Assembly (NCBI GenBank): GCA_014190235.1
Contig: BJGC01000003.1
Span: forward strand, 77,272-111,723
Source of the DNA: Actinomycetes bacterium
GTDB taxonomy: Bacteria > Actinomycetota > Acidimicrobiia > Acidimicrobiales > Ilumatobacteraceae
Length of the DNA: 34,452 nucleotides
Direction: 5' to 3'
Part shown: one piece after another, positions 1-7,564 of the stretch
How the letters are laid out: each line of letters opens with the position of its first letter
Numbering within the stretch: the first letter of the stretch is position 1
Notes under the pieces: model-generated
Databases searched by the model: none
What the model was told of the DNA's origin: nothing
The model's input: the letters and a program-made list of their open reading frames with translations, nothing else
Made by a program: the position numbers and the translations under genes

Positions 1-1422
1 GTAGTTGTTGAGGGACGGGCATCGATTGATACCAGCACGATGACGGGCGAGAGTGTGCCAGAAGAGGTTGGTCCCGGTGACAGCGTGCGTGGCGCGACGA
101 TAAATATAAATGGGCGCATCGTGGTGCGTGCTACTCGAGTGGGCAAGGACACTCAGTTTGCCAATATGGCCAAGTTGGTGCGTGATGCTCAAGCAACGAA
201 GGCGCCGGTGCAGCGTATTGCAGATCGCGTGAGCGCAATATTTGTGCCGGTCGTGATTCTGATTTCGATTGGCACTCTTGCTGCATGGCTATGGCTCGGA
301 GATGACGTAGCGAAAGCATTTAGTTCTGCTGTGGCGGTGTTGATTATTGCGTGTCCGTGTGCGCTGGGTTTGGCAACTCCGACGGCACTCATGGTGGGTG
401 CTGGCAGAGCGGCGCAGATGGGCATCATTATTAAGGGTGTTGATGTGTTGCAAAGCACACGACGAATTGACACCGTGATACTGGACAAAACTGGCACGGT
501 AACAACGGGTCGCATGGAGTTAATTGATGTCGTATATACCGAGGGAAATACTCGCGAAAAAGTATTACAACTAGCAGGTGCCGTTGAGTATGCAAGCGAG
601 CATCCCATCGGTAAAGCAATCGCGCGAGGGGCTGTCGATGCAGGCGTTGTGTTGAGTGCTGTCACATCATTTGAAACATTTATTGGTCTCGGAGCAACCG
701 GAGTAGTTGATGGCATTGTGGTGACAGTAGGTCGCGAAGAATTATTGCGGCGAAACTTGGTCATAGTGCCCGCCGTATTACGCGAGGCATTGTTGGCCGC
801 ACGAGTAAGTGGGCATACAGCCGTGATCGTGGCATGGAACGGAACTGCTCAGGCAGTTTGTGTTGTTGCTGATCAGCCAAAACCAACAAGTGCCCAAGCT
901 GTTGTAGCACTCAAAAAAATGGGACTTGCACCTGTTTTGGTGTCAGGAGATAATCCAGATACTGCGCGGGCGATTGCCATGCAAGTCGGCATCGAGACAG
1001 ACGATCATCATCTCTATGCCGGAGTGTTGCCAGAAGAGAAAGTGCAGATTGTCAAAGATCTGCAGGCTCGCGGATATGCCGTTGCAATGGTTGGAGATGG
1101 TGTTAATGACGCGGCTGCGTTGGCACAAGCAGATGTCGGAATCTCGATGGGTGGCGGAACTGATGCAGCAATGCAAGCCAGCGACCTCACCATTGTGAGC
1201 GGAGATCTGCGCCTCGTAGCGGATGCAATTCGTCTATCACGTGCGACATTGCACACCATCAAAGCCAATGTGTTTTGGGCCTTTGCATACAATGCTGCGG
1301 CGATTCCGCTTGCAGCAGCCGGAGCCATGAATCCGATGTGGGCAGGTCTGGCGATGGCGTCGTCATCTGTGTTTGTAGTGACGAATAGTTTGCGATTGCG
1401 AAAAACTCACCTTTCTCGCTAG
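1..1422 (+). CDS. copA: Cu(I)-translocating P-type ATPase, 3' part (5' end outside window)
   Basis: The reading frame is open from base 1, so the N-terminal metal-binding domains and first membrane helices lie outside the window. What remains is the core of a P1B-type ATPase, which exports copper across the cytoplasmic membrane. Visible motifs in order are TGES of the actuator domain (nt 40-51), the CPC transmembrane metal site (about nt 352-360), the DKTGT phosphorylation site (nt 484-498), the P1B-specific HP dipeptide (about nt 601) and the hinge motif GDGVND (nt 1093-1110). Near the C-terminus there is a YN pair in one helix and MASSS in the next, matching the copper-type signature (YN, MxxSS) rather than the zinc type. 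Its stop overlaps the stop of the convergent HTH gene by 4 bp. Copper specificity comes from the family signature and is fairly secure. Confidence 0.93.
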   Translation, partial: VVVEGRASIDTSTMTGESVPEEVGPGDSVRGATININGRIVVRATRVGKDTQFANMAKLVRDAQATKAPVQRIADRVSAIFVPVVILISIGTLAAWLWLGDDVAKAFSSAVAVLIIACPCALGLATPTALMVGAGRAAQMGIIIKGVDVLQSTRRIDTVILDKTGTVTTGRMELIDVVYTEGNTREKVLQLAGAVEYASEHPIGKAIARGAVDAGVVLSAVTSFETFIGLGATGVVDGIVVTVGREELLRRNLVIVPAVLREALLAARVSGHTAVIVAWNGTAQAVCVVADQPKPTSAQAVVALKKMGLAPVLVSGDNPDTARAIAMQVGIETDDHHLYAGVLPEEKVQIVKDLQARGYAVAMVGDGVNDAAALAQADVGISMGGGTDAAMQASDLTIVSGDLRLVADAIRLSRATLHTIKANVFWAFAYNAAAIPLAAAGAMNPMWAGLAMASSSVFVVTNSLRLRKTHLSR

Positions 1423-2192
1423 AGCAGTAGTTGTCGCATCTGTCGTAAATCGGCAACTGCTCGTGTTCGGCGTGTTCTGATAGTGCGCGACGAAACTCCG
1501 AGGCTGGCAGCGACATCTTCAATATCTTGTCCGTCAGCAAGTCGTAAAAGTAATCGAGCATGATCTGGGTCGTAACCAGCTTGTAAGGCGTGATAGATGA
1601 GCTCTGTTAATTCTGACTCGCCAGTGTTTTCGCTAGCGACTGCGATGACATCTGACATCATCTCGTTGCCGATCAGTGATTCTGCAACATGACGCAGTCG
1701 TTGATGGCGCACAAACGCGTGGTACTCAGAGTCACGCACCAAGTTAGATGCAATTTTGCTTTTTCGGCGTTCACACGGAAATGTGCGAATCACATCCCAG
1801 GACATGCCAATAAGTTCAGATAGTGCCACGTTGACGCCACCAGAAGTAATGCGCCCTCGTCGGCGTGCGACCGCAAGAATCGGCGGCATGATGCGTTGCA
1901 AAACAATGCGTGCGGCCAATGTGTCTGTGGCGGCGATGCAGACCAGCAACCATAAATAGTGGTCAGCGTCGTCGTCGTCAGCGGGACGACCAAAGCCGGC
2001 TCGACGTAGGACATCATCGAGATTGACGATGGAGGTTCCTGGCAGGTTCCAGGTGTTGACCTTGCGCAGGGCCTCTGAATTTTGGCTGAGAAGCGTCCAC
2101 TCCCGAATAAGTTCGGGGATTGCGCCCGTGGAGACGCGTGTGTGGACGAGGGGCAAGTCATGTGGCAGGTGGTGTGTTGGATTTTGTGTCAT
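1419..2192 (-). CDS. Sigma-70 region 4-like helix-turn-helix protein
   Basis: The C-terminal 60 residues read as a sigma-70 region 4 or LuxR-like helix-turn-helix (ARLLLRLADGQDIEDVAASLGVSSRTIRTRRTRA, split here as LADGQDIEDVAASLG and VSSRTIRTRRTRA), usually a DNA-binding unit. The upstream part is helical and arginine-rich with a DDDDADH stretch. No sigma region 2 is recognisable, so this is probably an accessory regulator rather than a full sigma factor. The start is uncertain. The frame is open to 2345, with candidates at ATG 2192, ATG 2216 and GTG 2255. The longest form would overlap the divergent hydrolase gene, and no Shine-Dalgarno sequence favours one candidate. I used ATG 2192. It converges on the copper ATPase, but regulation of that gene cannot be shown. 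Confidence 0.7.
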   Translation of the reverse strand: MTQNPTHHLPHDLPLVHTRVSTGAIPELIREWTLLSQNSEALRKVNTWNLPGTSIVNLDDVLRRAGFGRPADDDDADHYLWLLVCIAATDTLAARIVLQRIMPPILAVARRRGRITSGGVNVALSELIGMSWDVIRTFPCERRKSKIASNLVRDSEYHAFVRHQRLRHVAESLIGNEMMSDVIAVASENTGESELTELIYHALQAGYDPDHARLLLRLADGQDIEDVAASLGVSSRTIRTRRTRAVADLRQMRQLLL

Positions 2193-2286
2193 GTGGGCAT
2201 GGTGCAAAAGGGCCATGCTCTGGGGTGGGTGCGTAGGTCTCACCCGATGTCTCACCAGCGACGAAATATGCGATAAAACTTGTCTT

Positions 2287-2949
2287 GTGCGTATTGAGCT
2301 TGCTTCTGGAACGACCGCCGAAATCGTGCGCGTGCCAGAACCCACGATGGGGCTCGTGATTATCCCTGACCTGTTTGGTCTGCGACCGCTCTTTGACGAT
2401 CTCGTTGCGCGATTAGCGCATGACTGGAAGATGTCGGTGTGCGCAATCGATCATTTTGTGGGTCAAAATCTTGGAAGCGACCCAGAGAAGAGGCTTGCCG
2501 CATTGCCCTTGCTTGATGACGCGAATTATCTGCGCGATGTTCATGAAGCAGCAGATGAACTAGGCACGAAAGTCACAGCGTTGATGGGTTTTTGTATGGG
2601 TGGGATGTACTGCTTGAAATCAGCCGGCAGTCAACGCTTTGATCGCATCGTGAGTTTCTATGGAATGATAAAAGTTCCTGAAGCATGGCGGGGTCGAACC
2701 CAACGAGAGCCACTTGGATACATGATTATGGGAGATGCAGAAAAGGTATTGGCAATTGTGGGTGACAAAGATCCGTATACGCCGTTGCCTGATGTTGATG
2801 AGTTGCGATCAACTGGTGCTGTTGTGCAAATTTATGCTGATGCAGAACATGGGTTTGCACATGATGCGTCACGTCCATCCCACAGGCCTGAAGATGCAGC
2901 AGATGCGTTTTCTCGGGCGAGAGACTGGATGATGACCGCGACGAGTTAG
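2287..2949 (+). CDS. Dienelactone hydrolase family protein
   Basis: An alpha/beta hydrolase of the dienelactone hydrolase family (about 220 aa, close to the usual 230-240). The nucleophile motif is GFCMGG with Cys in place of the usual Ser, typical of this family. The acidic residue lies in DKDPYTP and the catalytic His in AEHGFAHD near the C-terminus. An early IIPDLFGLRP strand-loop matches the oxyanion-hole region. The open frame extends upstream to 2023, but that part lies over the divergent HTH gene. The family-like sequence begins at GTG 2287 (VRIELASG), which I chose as the start. A TAAAAC hexamer ends 7 nt before this GTG, compatible with a leaderless transcript. The natural substrate cannot be told; members hydrolyse dienelactones or related esters. 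Its stop overlaps that of the convergent crp-like gene. Confidence 0.85.
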   Translation: MRIELASGTTAEIVRVPEPTMGLVIIPDLFGLRPLFDDLVARLAHDWKMSVCAIDHFVGQNLGSDPEKRLAALPLLDDANYLRDVHEAADELGTKVTALMGFCMGGMYCLKSAGSQRFDRIVSFYGMIKVPEAWRGRTQREPLGYMIMGDAEKVLAIVGDKDPYTPLPDVDELRSTGAVVQIYADAEHGFAHDASRPSHRPEDAADAFSRARDWMMTATS

Positions 2950-3614
2950 TGCGAGCGTTGTTCGAGGCTCTGTCGATTCAAGATTTTGTAATGGCGGTCT
3001 TGTTGTTCGATCCAGTGGAGGCGAATAAAACTAGCGATTGCTTTGTTGACACGCTCGCGAGACGCACCCACCATGCCGGCAAGTTCTTCTTGAGTCACCG
3101 GAAGCGTGAACTCGTTTTGTCCGTTAGACAATTCGACGATGCGTTTTGCAGTGCGACCGGTGACATCCAAAAAGACGCTGTCAGAAAGAACTTCGTCCAT
3201 GGTGCGAAGGCGTTTAGCAAGTAATCGAACAACATTCCACATGAGATCTGGATGCAATGTGAGCAACGGAAGAACTTCTGAATAATTAACCTGCAGAACA
3301 GTTGCTGTTTCGATTGCACGTGCGGTTGCTGAGCGTGGACCATCGTCAAGCATCGCGAGTTCGCCGAAGAGGTCGCCTTCTTCCATAAGTGCCACAACTG
3401 TTTCGCGATGGTCGAGCGGTTTGTTGTCAATCACAATCGCGATGCGCCCCGTAAGAACGACGTATAAAGCATCGGGCTGGTCGCCCTCAGAAAATAGGAC
3501 GTCTCCGCGTACAAGAGAGCGCGTGGTTGCCTTGGCGGCCAATGCGCTCAGGACCGGTTCTGGTGAATCGGAGAAGAATGATGTTTTTGAGAGGACTTCT
3601 GCATGACTTGCCAC
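2946..3614 (-). CDS. Crp/Fnr family transcriptional regulator (GlxR-like)
   Basis: 222 aa, the usual size for a CRP-type regulator. Residues about 12-125 form a cyclic-nucleotide-binding domain with a phosphate-binding cassette GELAMLDDGPRSATA, very like actinobacterial GlxR/Crp and so probably able to bind cAMP. The C-terminal winged helix contains VTQEELAGMVGASRERVNKA, the Crp recognition-helix region, near residue 175. It probably acts as a homodimeric cytoplasmic DNA-binding protein. Translation starts at GTG (3612-3614). A TACCGT hexamer ends 7 nt upstream, pointing to leaderless transcription. It is divergent from ispD with only 22 bp between start codons. A palindromic TGTGA-N6-TCACA site was not seen there. 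The target regulon is unknown. Confidence 0.92.
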   Translation of the reverse strand: MASHAEVLSKTSFFSDSPEPVLSALAAKATTRSLVRGDVLFSEGDQPDALYVVLTGRIAIVIDNKPLDHRETVVALMEEGDLFGELAMLDDGPRSATARAIETATVLQVNYSEVLPLLTLHPDLMWNVVRLLAKRLRTMDEVLSDSVFLDVTGRTAKRIVELSNGQNEFTLPVTQEELAGMVGASRERVNKAIASFIRLHWIEQQDRHYKILNRQSLEQRSH

Positions 3615-3621
3615 AACTCAG

Positions 3622-3627
3622 ACGGTA
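3622..3627 (-). promoter_or_regulatory. Predicted -10 element of the crp-like gene
   Basis: TACCGT on the minus strand lies 7 nt from the GTG start. It would place the transcription start at or next to the start codon. It sits 1 bp from the candidate -10 of ispD on the other strand, so the two promoters overlap. Confidence 0.5.
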
Positions 3628-3628
3628 C

Positions 3629-3634
3629 TACCCT
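3629..3634 (+). promoter_or_regulatory. Possible -10 element of ispD
   Basis: TACCCT lies 8 nt before the second ATG of ispD (3643) and only 2 nt before the first (3637). If it is the true -10, the leaderless message would begin at the second ATG. Confidence 0.3.
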
Positions 3635-3636
3635 TT

Positions 3637-4299
3637 ATGTGTATGAACTCCAACGAGCCAGACAATGTCTGGACCATTGTTGTGGCAGCGGGATCTGGAC
3701 AACGCTTTGGCGGTGCCAAGCAATTCGAAATGTTGGCAGACAAAACCCTTGTTGAGTGGGCGGTCACAGCTGCTCAGGCTGTGTCAGATGGAGTCATCGT
3801 GGTGCTCCCTCCCGGCGCAGCGCTGTCTCCTGGTTCAGTGCACGGTGGCGCGTCTCGCAGTGACTCCGTGCGATGCGGACTTGCTGCGGTTCCAGCAGAT
3901 GCGACAATTATTTGCGTCCATGATGCGGCACGACCATTTGCTTCGACAGGCGTGTTTCGTTCTGTCATCGAAGCAATTCAGTCGGGCGTTGATGGAGCGG
4001 TTCCTGCAGTCGATGTAGTGGACACGATCAAGACTGTCAACAGCGAAGGAGTAGTGATGTCTACTCCCGATCGTTCGATGCTGCGTGCGGTACAGACGCC
4101 ACAAGCTTTTCGTGCCACGGTGCTGAGGCGAGCGTATGACGCGCTCGTTGATGGTACAGACGATGCAGCTTTAGTAGAAAAACTTGGCGGCAAAGTGGTT
4201 GTGGTTCGGGGCACTCCTGCTGCACGAAAAATAACCACACCGGAAGATTTAGAATGGGCTCGTCAGTATGCGCACTCATTAACTAACGGCGAGATATAA
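3637..4299 (+). CDS. ispD: 2-C-methyl-D-erythritol 4-phosphate cytidylyltransferase
   Basis: Transfers CMP from CTP to MEP, giving CDP-methylerythritol, the third step of the MEP isoprenoid pathway (EC 2.7.7.60). The 220 aa length is normal. The CTP-binding loop is VVAAGSGQRFGGAKQF near the N-terminus; the usual Pro of the PKQ motif is Ala here. VHDAARPF, DVVDTIK and RAVQTPQAF follow in the expected order, and DDAALVEKLGG lies near the end. Two in-frame ATGs exist (3637 and 3643); the second fits the position of a -10-like hexamer better. ispF follows 39 bp downstream and encodes the step after next in the same pathway, so the two are probably co-transcribed. Confidence 0.95.
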   Translation: MCMNSNEPDNVWTIVVAAGSGQRFGGAKQFEMLADKTLVEWAVTAAQAVSDGVIVVLPPGAALSPGSVHGGASRSDSVRCGLAAVPADATIICVHDAARPFASTGVFRSVIEAIQSGVDGAVPAVDVVDTIKTVNSEGVVMSTPDRSMLRAVQTPQAFRATVLRRAYDALVDGTDDAALVEKLGGKVVVVRGTPAARKITTPEDLEWARQYAHSLTNGEI

Positions 4300-4338
4300 G
4301 AAATCCAAGTAAAGCAGGAATCCAATGAAGAAAGATCA

Positions 4339-4824
4339 ATGATGGATATTCGAGTCGGACAAGGTTTTGATATTCATCGATTTTCTGACGCCCCAATAGC
4401 GGGACGCCGTTTGATATTGGGTGGAGTTGTTTTTGATGGTGATCGAGTGTTGATTGGTCACAGTGATGCCGATGTTGTCGCGCATGCAGTTGCTGATGCA
4501 CTGTTGGGCGCTGCGGGTCTTGGTGATATCGGTCAGCATTATCCAGATACAGATGCGCAATGGAAAGGCGCTAATTCGTTAATGATTTTGACTGATGTTG
4601 CACACAAACTTCGTGAGGCAGGTTGGAAAATTGGCAATGTTGATTGCAGTGTCGTTTGTGAATCACCAGTGATTGCTCCCCATCGAGATCAAATGCAAAC
4701 TCTTTTGAGCGAGGCAGCCGGTGCACCCGTTAGCGTCAAGGGTCGGCGCGCTGAAGGTCTTGGCGCAATCGGCCGTAGCGAGGGAATCGTGTGTTTTGCA
4801 TCGGCCGTAATAACTCGGCCGTAA
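4339..4824 (+). CDS. ispF: 2-C-methyl-D-erythritol 2,4-cyclodiphosphate synthase
   Basis: Cyclises CDP-methylerythritol 2-phosphate to MEcPP with release of CMP (EC 4.6.1.12); the family forms trimers with a metal at each active site. The protein is 161 aa, the standard length. GQGFDIHRF holds the metal-binding Asp and His, and GHSDADVVAHAVADALLGA and GDIGQHYPDTD follow as expected. SVKGRRAEGLGAIGRSEGI is the conserved C-terminal segment. The start is ATG 4339; an immediately following second ATG is possible. The last codons and the stop lie inside a 14-bp tandem duplication (4801-4828), so the extreme C-terminus may be recent. Confidence 0.96.
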   Translation: MMDIRVGQGFDIHRFSDAPIAGRRLILGGVVFDGDRVLIGHSDADVVAHAVADALLGAAGLGDIGQHYPDTDAQWKGANSLMILTDVAHKLREAGWKIGNVDCSVVCESPVIAPHRDQMQTLLSEAAGAPVSVKGRRAEGLGAIGRSEGIVCFASAVITRP

Positions 4825-4828
4825 TAAT
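4801..4828 (+). repeat. 14-bp tandem duplication at the ispF stop
   Basis: Two copies of TCGGCCGTAATAA start at 4801 and 4815; the 14-bp period differs only at the last base. Because 14 is not a multiple of three, the two copies are read in different frames, and the second supplies the TAA stop of ispF. The Shine-Dalgarno sequence of rlmB follows immediately. Confidence 0.85.
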
Positions 4829-4840
4829 AAGGAGCGAATA

Positions 4841-5707
4841 ATGGCAGGTAGAGGTCCACAGCGAGGTCGGGCTCCACAACGTGGCAGATCAACAGTTCGA
4901 CGATCGACAGATCGCGGACCCTCCAACGCAGGGAAGAAATCTCCAGCCAAGGGACTCGGCGGTGAGCAAGTTGAAGGTCGTCAAGCCGTGCGTGAGTTAC
5001 TTATTGCCCAGCGACGCAAAGTGCAGGAAATATGGATCGCAAGTGATATTGATGCGAGCGACATTATTGAAGACATTGTGCAACTTGCAGAAGCTTCGCG
5101 CGTTCCGGTCAATGATGTATCGCGTCGTGTGCTCGAAGATCAAGCGCGCAGTGAAGCACCACAAGGAGTCCTTGCATTTGCCGCATCGTTGCCTGAAGCA
5201 AACTTCGAATCGTTGTTAGTGGCCCACGGATCACGTAAACCGTTTCTCGTTGCTGTTGACGGTGTGACTGACCCTGGCAACTTTGGGGCGTTGTTGCGAT
5301 GTTGTGAAGGTGCTGGCGTAACAGGTGTCGTCGTGCCTCGACATCGTGCAGTGCATGTAACTCCTACTGTTGCCAAGTCAGCGGCAGGAGCAATTGAGTA
5401 TGTACCAATGAGTCTGGTGGCAGGTTTGCCTGGAGCGATTACTCAAATGCGAGACAAGGGTGTTTGGGTAGTTGGTCTTGATGACTCGAGCGATCGACCA
5501 TTGTTCGATATTGCCAATTTGGCGGACGAAGCCATTTGTTTGGTGCTTGGGGCTGAAGGCTCTGGTATCTCACGCCTTGTTCGGGAGCGATGCGACATGG
5601 TGGTCTCGATTCCGATGATGGGGCAGTTGGGGTCGCTGAATGTGTCTGCGGCAGCCGCATTGGCAACATATGAAGTTGCCCGTGTGCGCGCGGTGAGTCA
5701 CCCCTAG
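4841..5707 (+). CDS. rlmB: 23S rRNA 2'-O-ribose methyltransferase, RlmB/TrmH (SpoU) family
   Basis: A SAM-dependent SPOUT-class RNA methyltransferase; RlmB modifies G2251 of 23S rRNA in E. coli. 288 aa. The first 40 residues are a basic, Gly/Arg/Pro-rich extension, common in actinobacterial members and probably RNA-binding. A substrate-binding domain (VEGRQAVRELL onward) follows. The catalytic SpoU domain has motif 1 DPGNFGALLRCCEGAG, motif 2 VLGAEGSGIS and motif 3 SIPMMGQLGSLNVSAAAA, which together form the knotted SAM site. A strong Shine-Dalgarno AAGGAG (4829-4834) lies 6 nt before ATG 4841 and fixes the start. It follows ispF by 16 bp, where many actinobacteria have cysS between the two. 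Target-site specificity is inferred from the family. Confidence 0.92.
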   Translation: MAGRGPQRGRAPQRGRSTVRRSTDRGPSNAGKKSPAKGLGGEQVEGRQAVRELLIAQRRKVQEIWIASDIDASDIIEDIVQLAEASRVPVNDVSRRVLEDQARSEAPQGVLAFAASLPEANFESLLVAHGSRKPFLVAVDGVTDPGNFGALLRCCEGAGVTGVVVPRHRAVHVTPTVAKSAAGAIEYVPMSLVAGLPGAITQMRDKGVWVVGLDDSSDRPLFDIANLADEAICLVLGAEGSGISRLVRERCDMVVSIPMMGQLGSLNVSAAAALATYEVARVRAVSHP

Positions 5708-5734
5708 GCTGGTCACGCGTCTGAAAGACGTTTC

Positions 5735-5809
5735 GCCGGGTTAGCTCAGTGGCAGAGCAACCGCCTTGTAAGCGGTAGGTCGTGGGTCCGACTCCCACAC
5801 TCGGCTCCA
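5735..5809 (+). tRNA. tRNA-Thr (anticodon UGU), CCA encoded
   Basis: A full cloverleaf can be drawn. The 7-bp acceptor has one G-U pair, the 4-bp D stem is GCTC/GAGC, the anticodon stem is ACCGC/GCGGT with loop CTTGTAA (anticodon TGT, reading ACA), and the T stem is GTGGG/CCCAC, all perfect. The discriminator is T and CCA is encoded (5807-5809). The odd point is the T loop, TCCGACT. The position normally occupied by the almost invariant U55 (pseudouridine) is C (5788). Confidence 0.95.
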
Positions 5810-5917
5810 TAAGGGTTTGCGCAATAATCACACCCGAGATAGGCATCTTGTACACCGTGTGCCCTTTTGCCCTACTACGGTAATGAGTTACATCCCGACC
5901 CCGTAAGGAGACACAGT

Positions 5918-6520
5918 ATGAATCAACCCAAGTCCCGCGGACCTCGCTCTTCATTTCCAATGCCCAACAACGCAACTCTGGGCGCACTGGTTGCAGTGGT
6001 TGCAGTCATCCTTGGTTTTTTAATTCTTAAAAACGTCAGCAGTGACGTTGGTTCTGGGTCGGTGGCACCCCCGGTAGACACAACTGAAACGACTACGACC
6101 GTTGACCCTGCTGCTCCACCAGTAGTGACAGTTCCGACCGTCACCGCATTTAAGGTTCAGATTGCTAATGCGTCAGGTGTGGCAGGCAGTGCCGGAAAAC
6201 TGACTCTTGAAATGCAGTCACTTGGATACGTGACTCAGCCGGCTCTCAACGTGGCTCCTGGTACGCCAAAGCGTCAGATCACGGGTGTTTTCTATCTTGC
6301 TGGCTGCGAGGCGAATGCCCAGAACGTGGCAGAACGATTGGGAAGTTCTCCAGAAGTTGGGGCGATGCCAACACCTGTGCCACTTGAAACCGGAACATTG
6401 CGTGAAGCATGCGTGCTTATTTTGCTTGGAACAGACATCGCCGGAAAGACATTGCCAGGTGCGACGGCTGCAGGCAACGGAACCGCTACAACTGACACCA
6501 CGACAACTGTCGCTGGTTAA
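5918..6520 (+). CDS. Membrane-anchored LytR C-terminal domain protein
   Basis: About 200 aa. A short basic cytoplasmic tail is followed by one membrane helix (about residues 20-38, LGALVAVVAVILGFLILK). A Thr/Pro-rich linker (TTETTTTVDPAAPP) leads to a LytR_C-type domain (about residues 76-175) containing VQIANASGVAGSAGKLT and LGYVTQPALNVA, a pattern typical of the domain found after LytR-CpsA-Psr enzymes. No LCP catalytic domain is present, so it is a stand-alone extracytoplasmic module, probably associated with the cell wall. A Thr-rich tail ends the protein. The frame opens earlier with a TTG at 5867, but ATG 5918 has AAGGAG (5905-5910) at a 7-nt spacing and is clearly the start. The precise function is unknown. 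Confidence 0.8.
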   Translation: MNQPKSRGPRSSFPMPNNATLGALVAVVAVILGFLILKNVSSDVGSGSVAPPVDTTETTTTVDPAAPPVVTVPTVTAFKVQIANASGVAGSAGKLTLEMQSLGYVTQPALNVAPGTPKRQITGVFYLAGCEANAQNVAERLGSSPEVGAMPTPVPLETGTLREACVLILLGTDIAGKTLPGATAAGNGTATTDTTTTVAG

Positions 6521-7531
6521 TTACGATGGCGCCAACAGGCGTTGCACAATCTGTGTTGCTTGTTCTTCGATGCAGTGCAGAACACGACTCATTGAAATTT
6601 CTGTTCCGTAGTGAGCAACCAGACTGACGGCGTTGGCTTGTCGCAATAAAGAACTGTCAATCTCAGGATCAATATCACCACAAATTGTGGCAACTTGCAC
6701 GTGCGCTGGTTTGGCAATATCGCAAACACCACCGACAACTTTGCCGGCAAAACTCTGATCATCAAGAAAGCCTTCTCCTGTGATGACGAGGGAACTATCA
6801 CGAATAGCTTCGTAGAGTCCGACCTCGTCGGCTACGAGTTCAAAACCCGGAACGAGTCGTGCGCCGAGGGCACAGAGTCCGCCAGCCAGTCCACCAGCAG
6901 CGCCTGATCCCTCAATTGCACCAACGTCGATGCCAAATTGTTGTTGATACATTTGCTGCAAGCGTTCGAGGCGCCCCGTTAGGAATGTAATTTGATTTGG
7001 TGCAGCACCTTTTTGAGCGCCAAATATTTTTGCTGCGTTTGTGAACAGCGTGTCGACATCGCATGCAACAAGAAAATCAACACCTCTGAGTCGTGCTGGT
7101 GAGTGAATTGCTCGTACAGCACCCAGACCACCATCGGTCGTAGCAGAACCACCCAAACACACAATTATTTTTTGTGCTCCCAAATCAAGAGCAGTATCGA
7201 TGAGTTCTCCAACGCCAGTAGTGGATGCAGCAATTGCGTCATTGTTGTCTGCTCCTCCCACCAGGCTGAGACCACTTGCTTTAGCCATTTCGATAATGGC
7301 AACACCGCGGTGAAAACGCCATTCAGCAGTGACCGGATCACCTAGCGGTCCCGTCACAAGAGTTGAACGATTTGCACCGCCTAAAGCGTCAAGCGTGCCT
7401 TCGCCGCCGTCTGCAACAGGGACTTCTGTGCAGTCGACTCCGAGTTCCCAACACGCATGTCCAATGGCAGAACAGACCGCGGCGGCTGTTGCGGAACCCT
7501 TGAATTTGTCGGCGGCGGCGACCACATGCAT
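6521..7531 (-). CDS. Glycerate kinase (GlxK/GarK family)
   Basis: Phosphorylates D-glycerate with ATP, feeding it into lower glycolysis; members of this fold make 2- or 3-phosphoglycerate. The 336 aa length is slightly below the usual 370-380. The N-terminal AADKFKGSATAAAV and VPVADGGEGTLDAL motifs are diagnostic. LGGSATTDGGLGAVRA and IEGSGAAGGLAGGLCALGA mark the nucleotide- and substrate-binding glycine loops, and VITGEGFLDDQS lies near the end. A TATCGT hexamer lies 6 nt from the ATG, so transcription is probably leaderless. It is divergent from the amidase with 33 bp between starts and abuts the stop of the LytR_C gene. The position of phosphorylation cannot be told from the sequence. Confidence 0.92.
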   Translation of the reverse strand: MHVVAAADKFKGSATAAAVCSAIGHACWELGVDCTEVPVADGGEGTLDALGGANRSTLVTGPLGDPVTAEWRFHRGVAIIEMAKASGLSLVGGADNNDAIAASTTGVGELIDTALDLGAQKIIVCLGGSATTDGGLGAVRAIHSPARLRGVDFLVACDVDTLFTNAAKIFGAQKGAAPNQITFLTGRLERLQQMYQQQFGIDVGAIEGSGAAGGLAGGLCALGARLVPGFELVADEVGLYEAIRDSSLVITGEGFLDDQSFAGKVVGGVCDIAKPAHVQVATICGDIDPEIDSSLLRQANAVSLVAHYGTEISMSRVLHCIEEQATQIVQRLLAPS

Positions 7532-7537
7532 GACACC

Positions 7538-7543
7538 ACGATA
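7538..7543 (-). promoter_or_regulatory. Predicted -10 element of the glycerate kinase gene
   Basis: TATCGT on the minus strand lies 6 nt from the ATG. It is back to back with the amidase -10 (7552-7557), with 8 bp between them. Confidence 0.5.
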
Positions 7544-7551
7544 AGCGTGTC

Positions 7552-7557
7552 TAGGGT
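7552..7557 (+). promoter_or_regulatory. Predicted -10 element of the amidase gene
   Basis: TAGGGT lies 7 nt from ATG 7565. ATGACA at 7530-7535 gives a possible -35 at 16-bp spacing. This supports ATG 7565 over upstream in-frame starts. Confidence 0.5.
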
Positions 7558-7564
7558 AGGAAAC

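Noticed and set aside
189-764. 191-aa minus-strand open frame inside the copper ATPase
   Set aside because: Shadow of the coding strand; Thr/Ser/Ala-rich low-complexity composition and no domain, while the plus strand carries all P-type ATPase motifs.
5718-5733. Hairpin CGTCT-GAA-AGACG with TTT between rlmB and tRNA-Thr
   Set aside because: Only a 5-bp stem with a 3-nt loop and three T; too weak to call a terminator, and it lies 2 bp before the tRNA.
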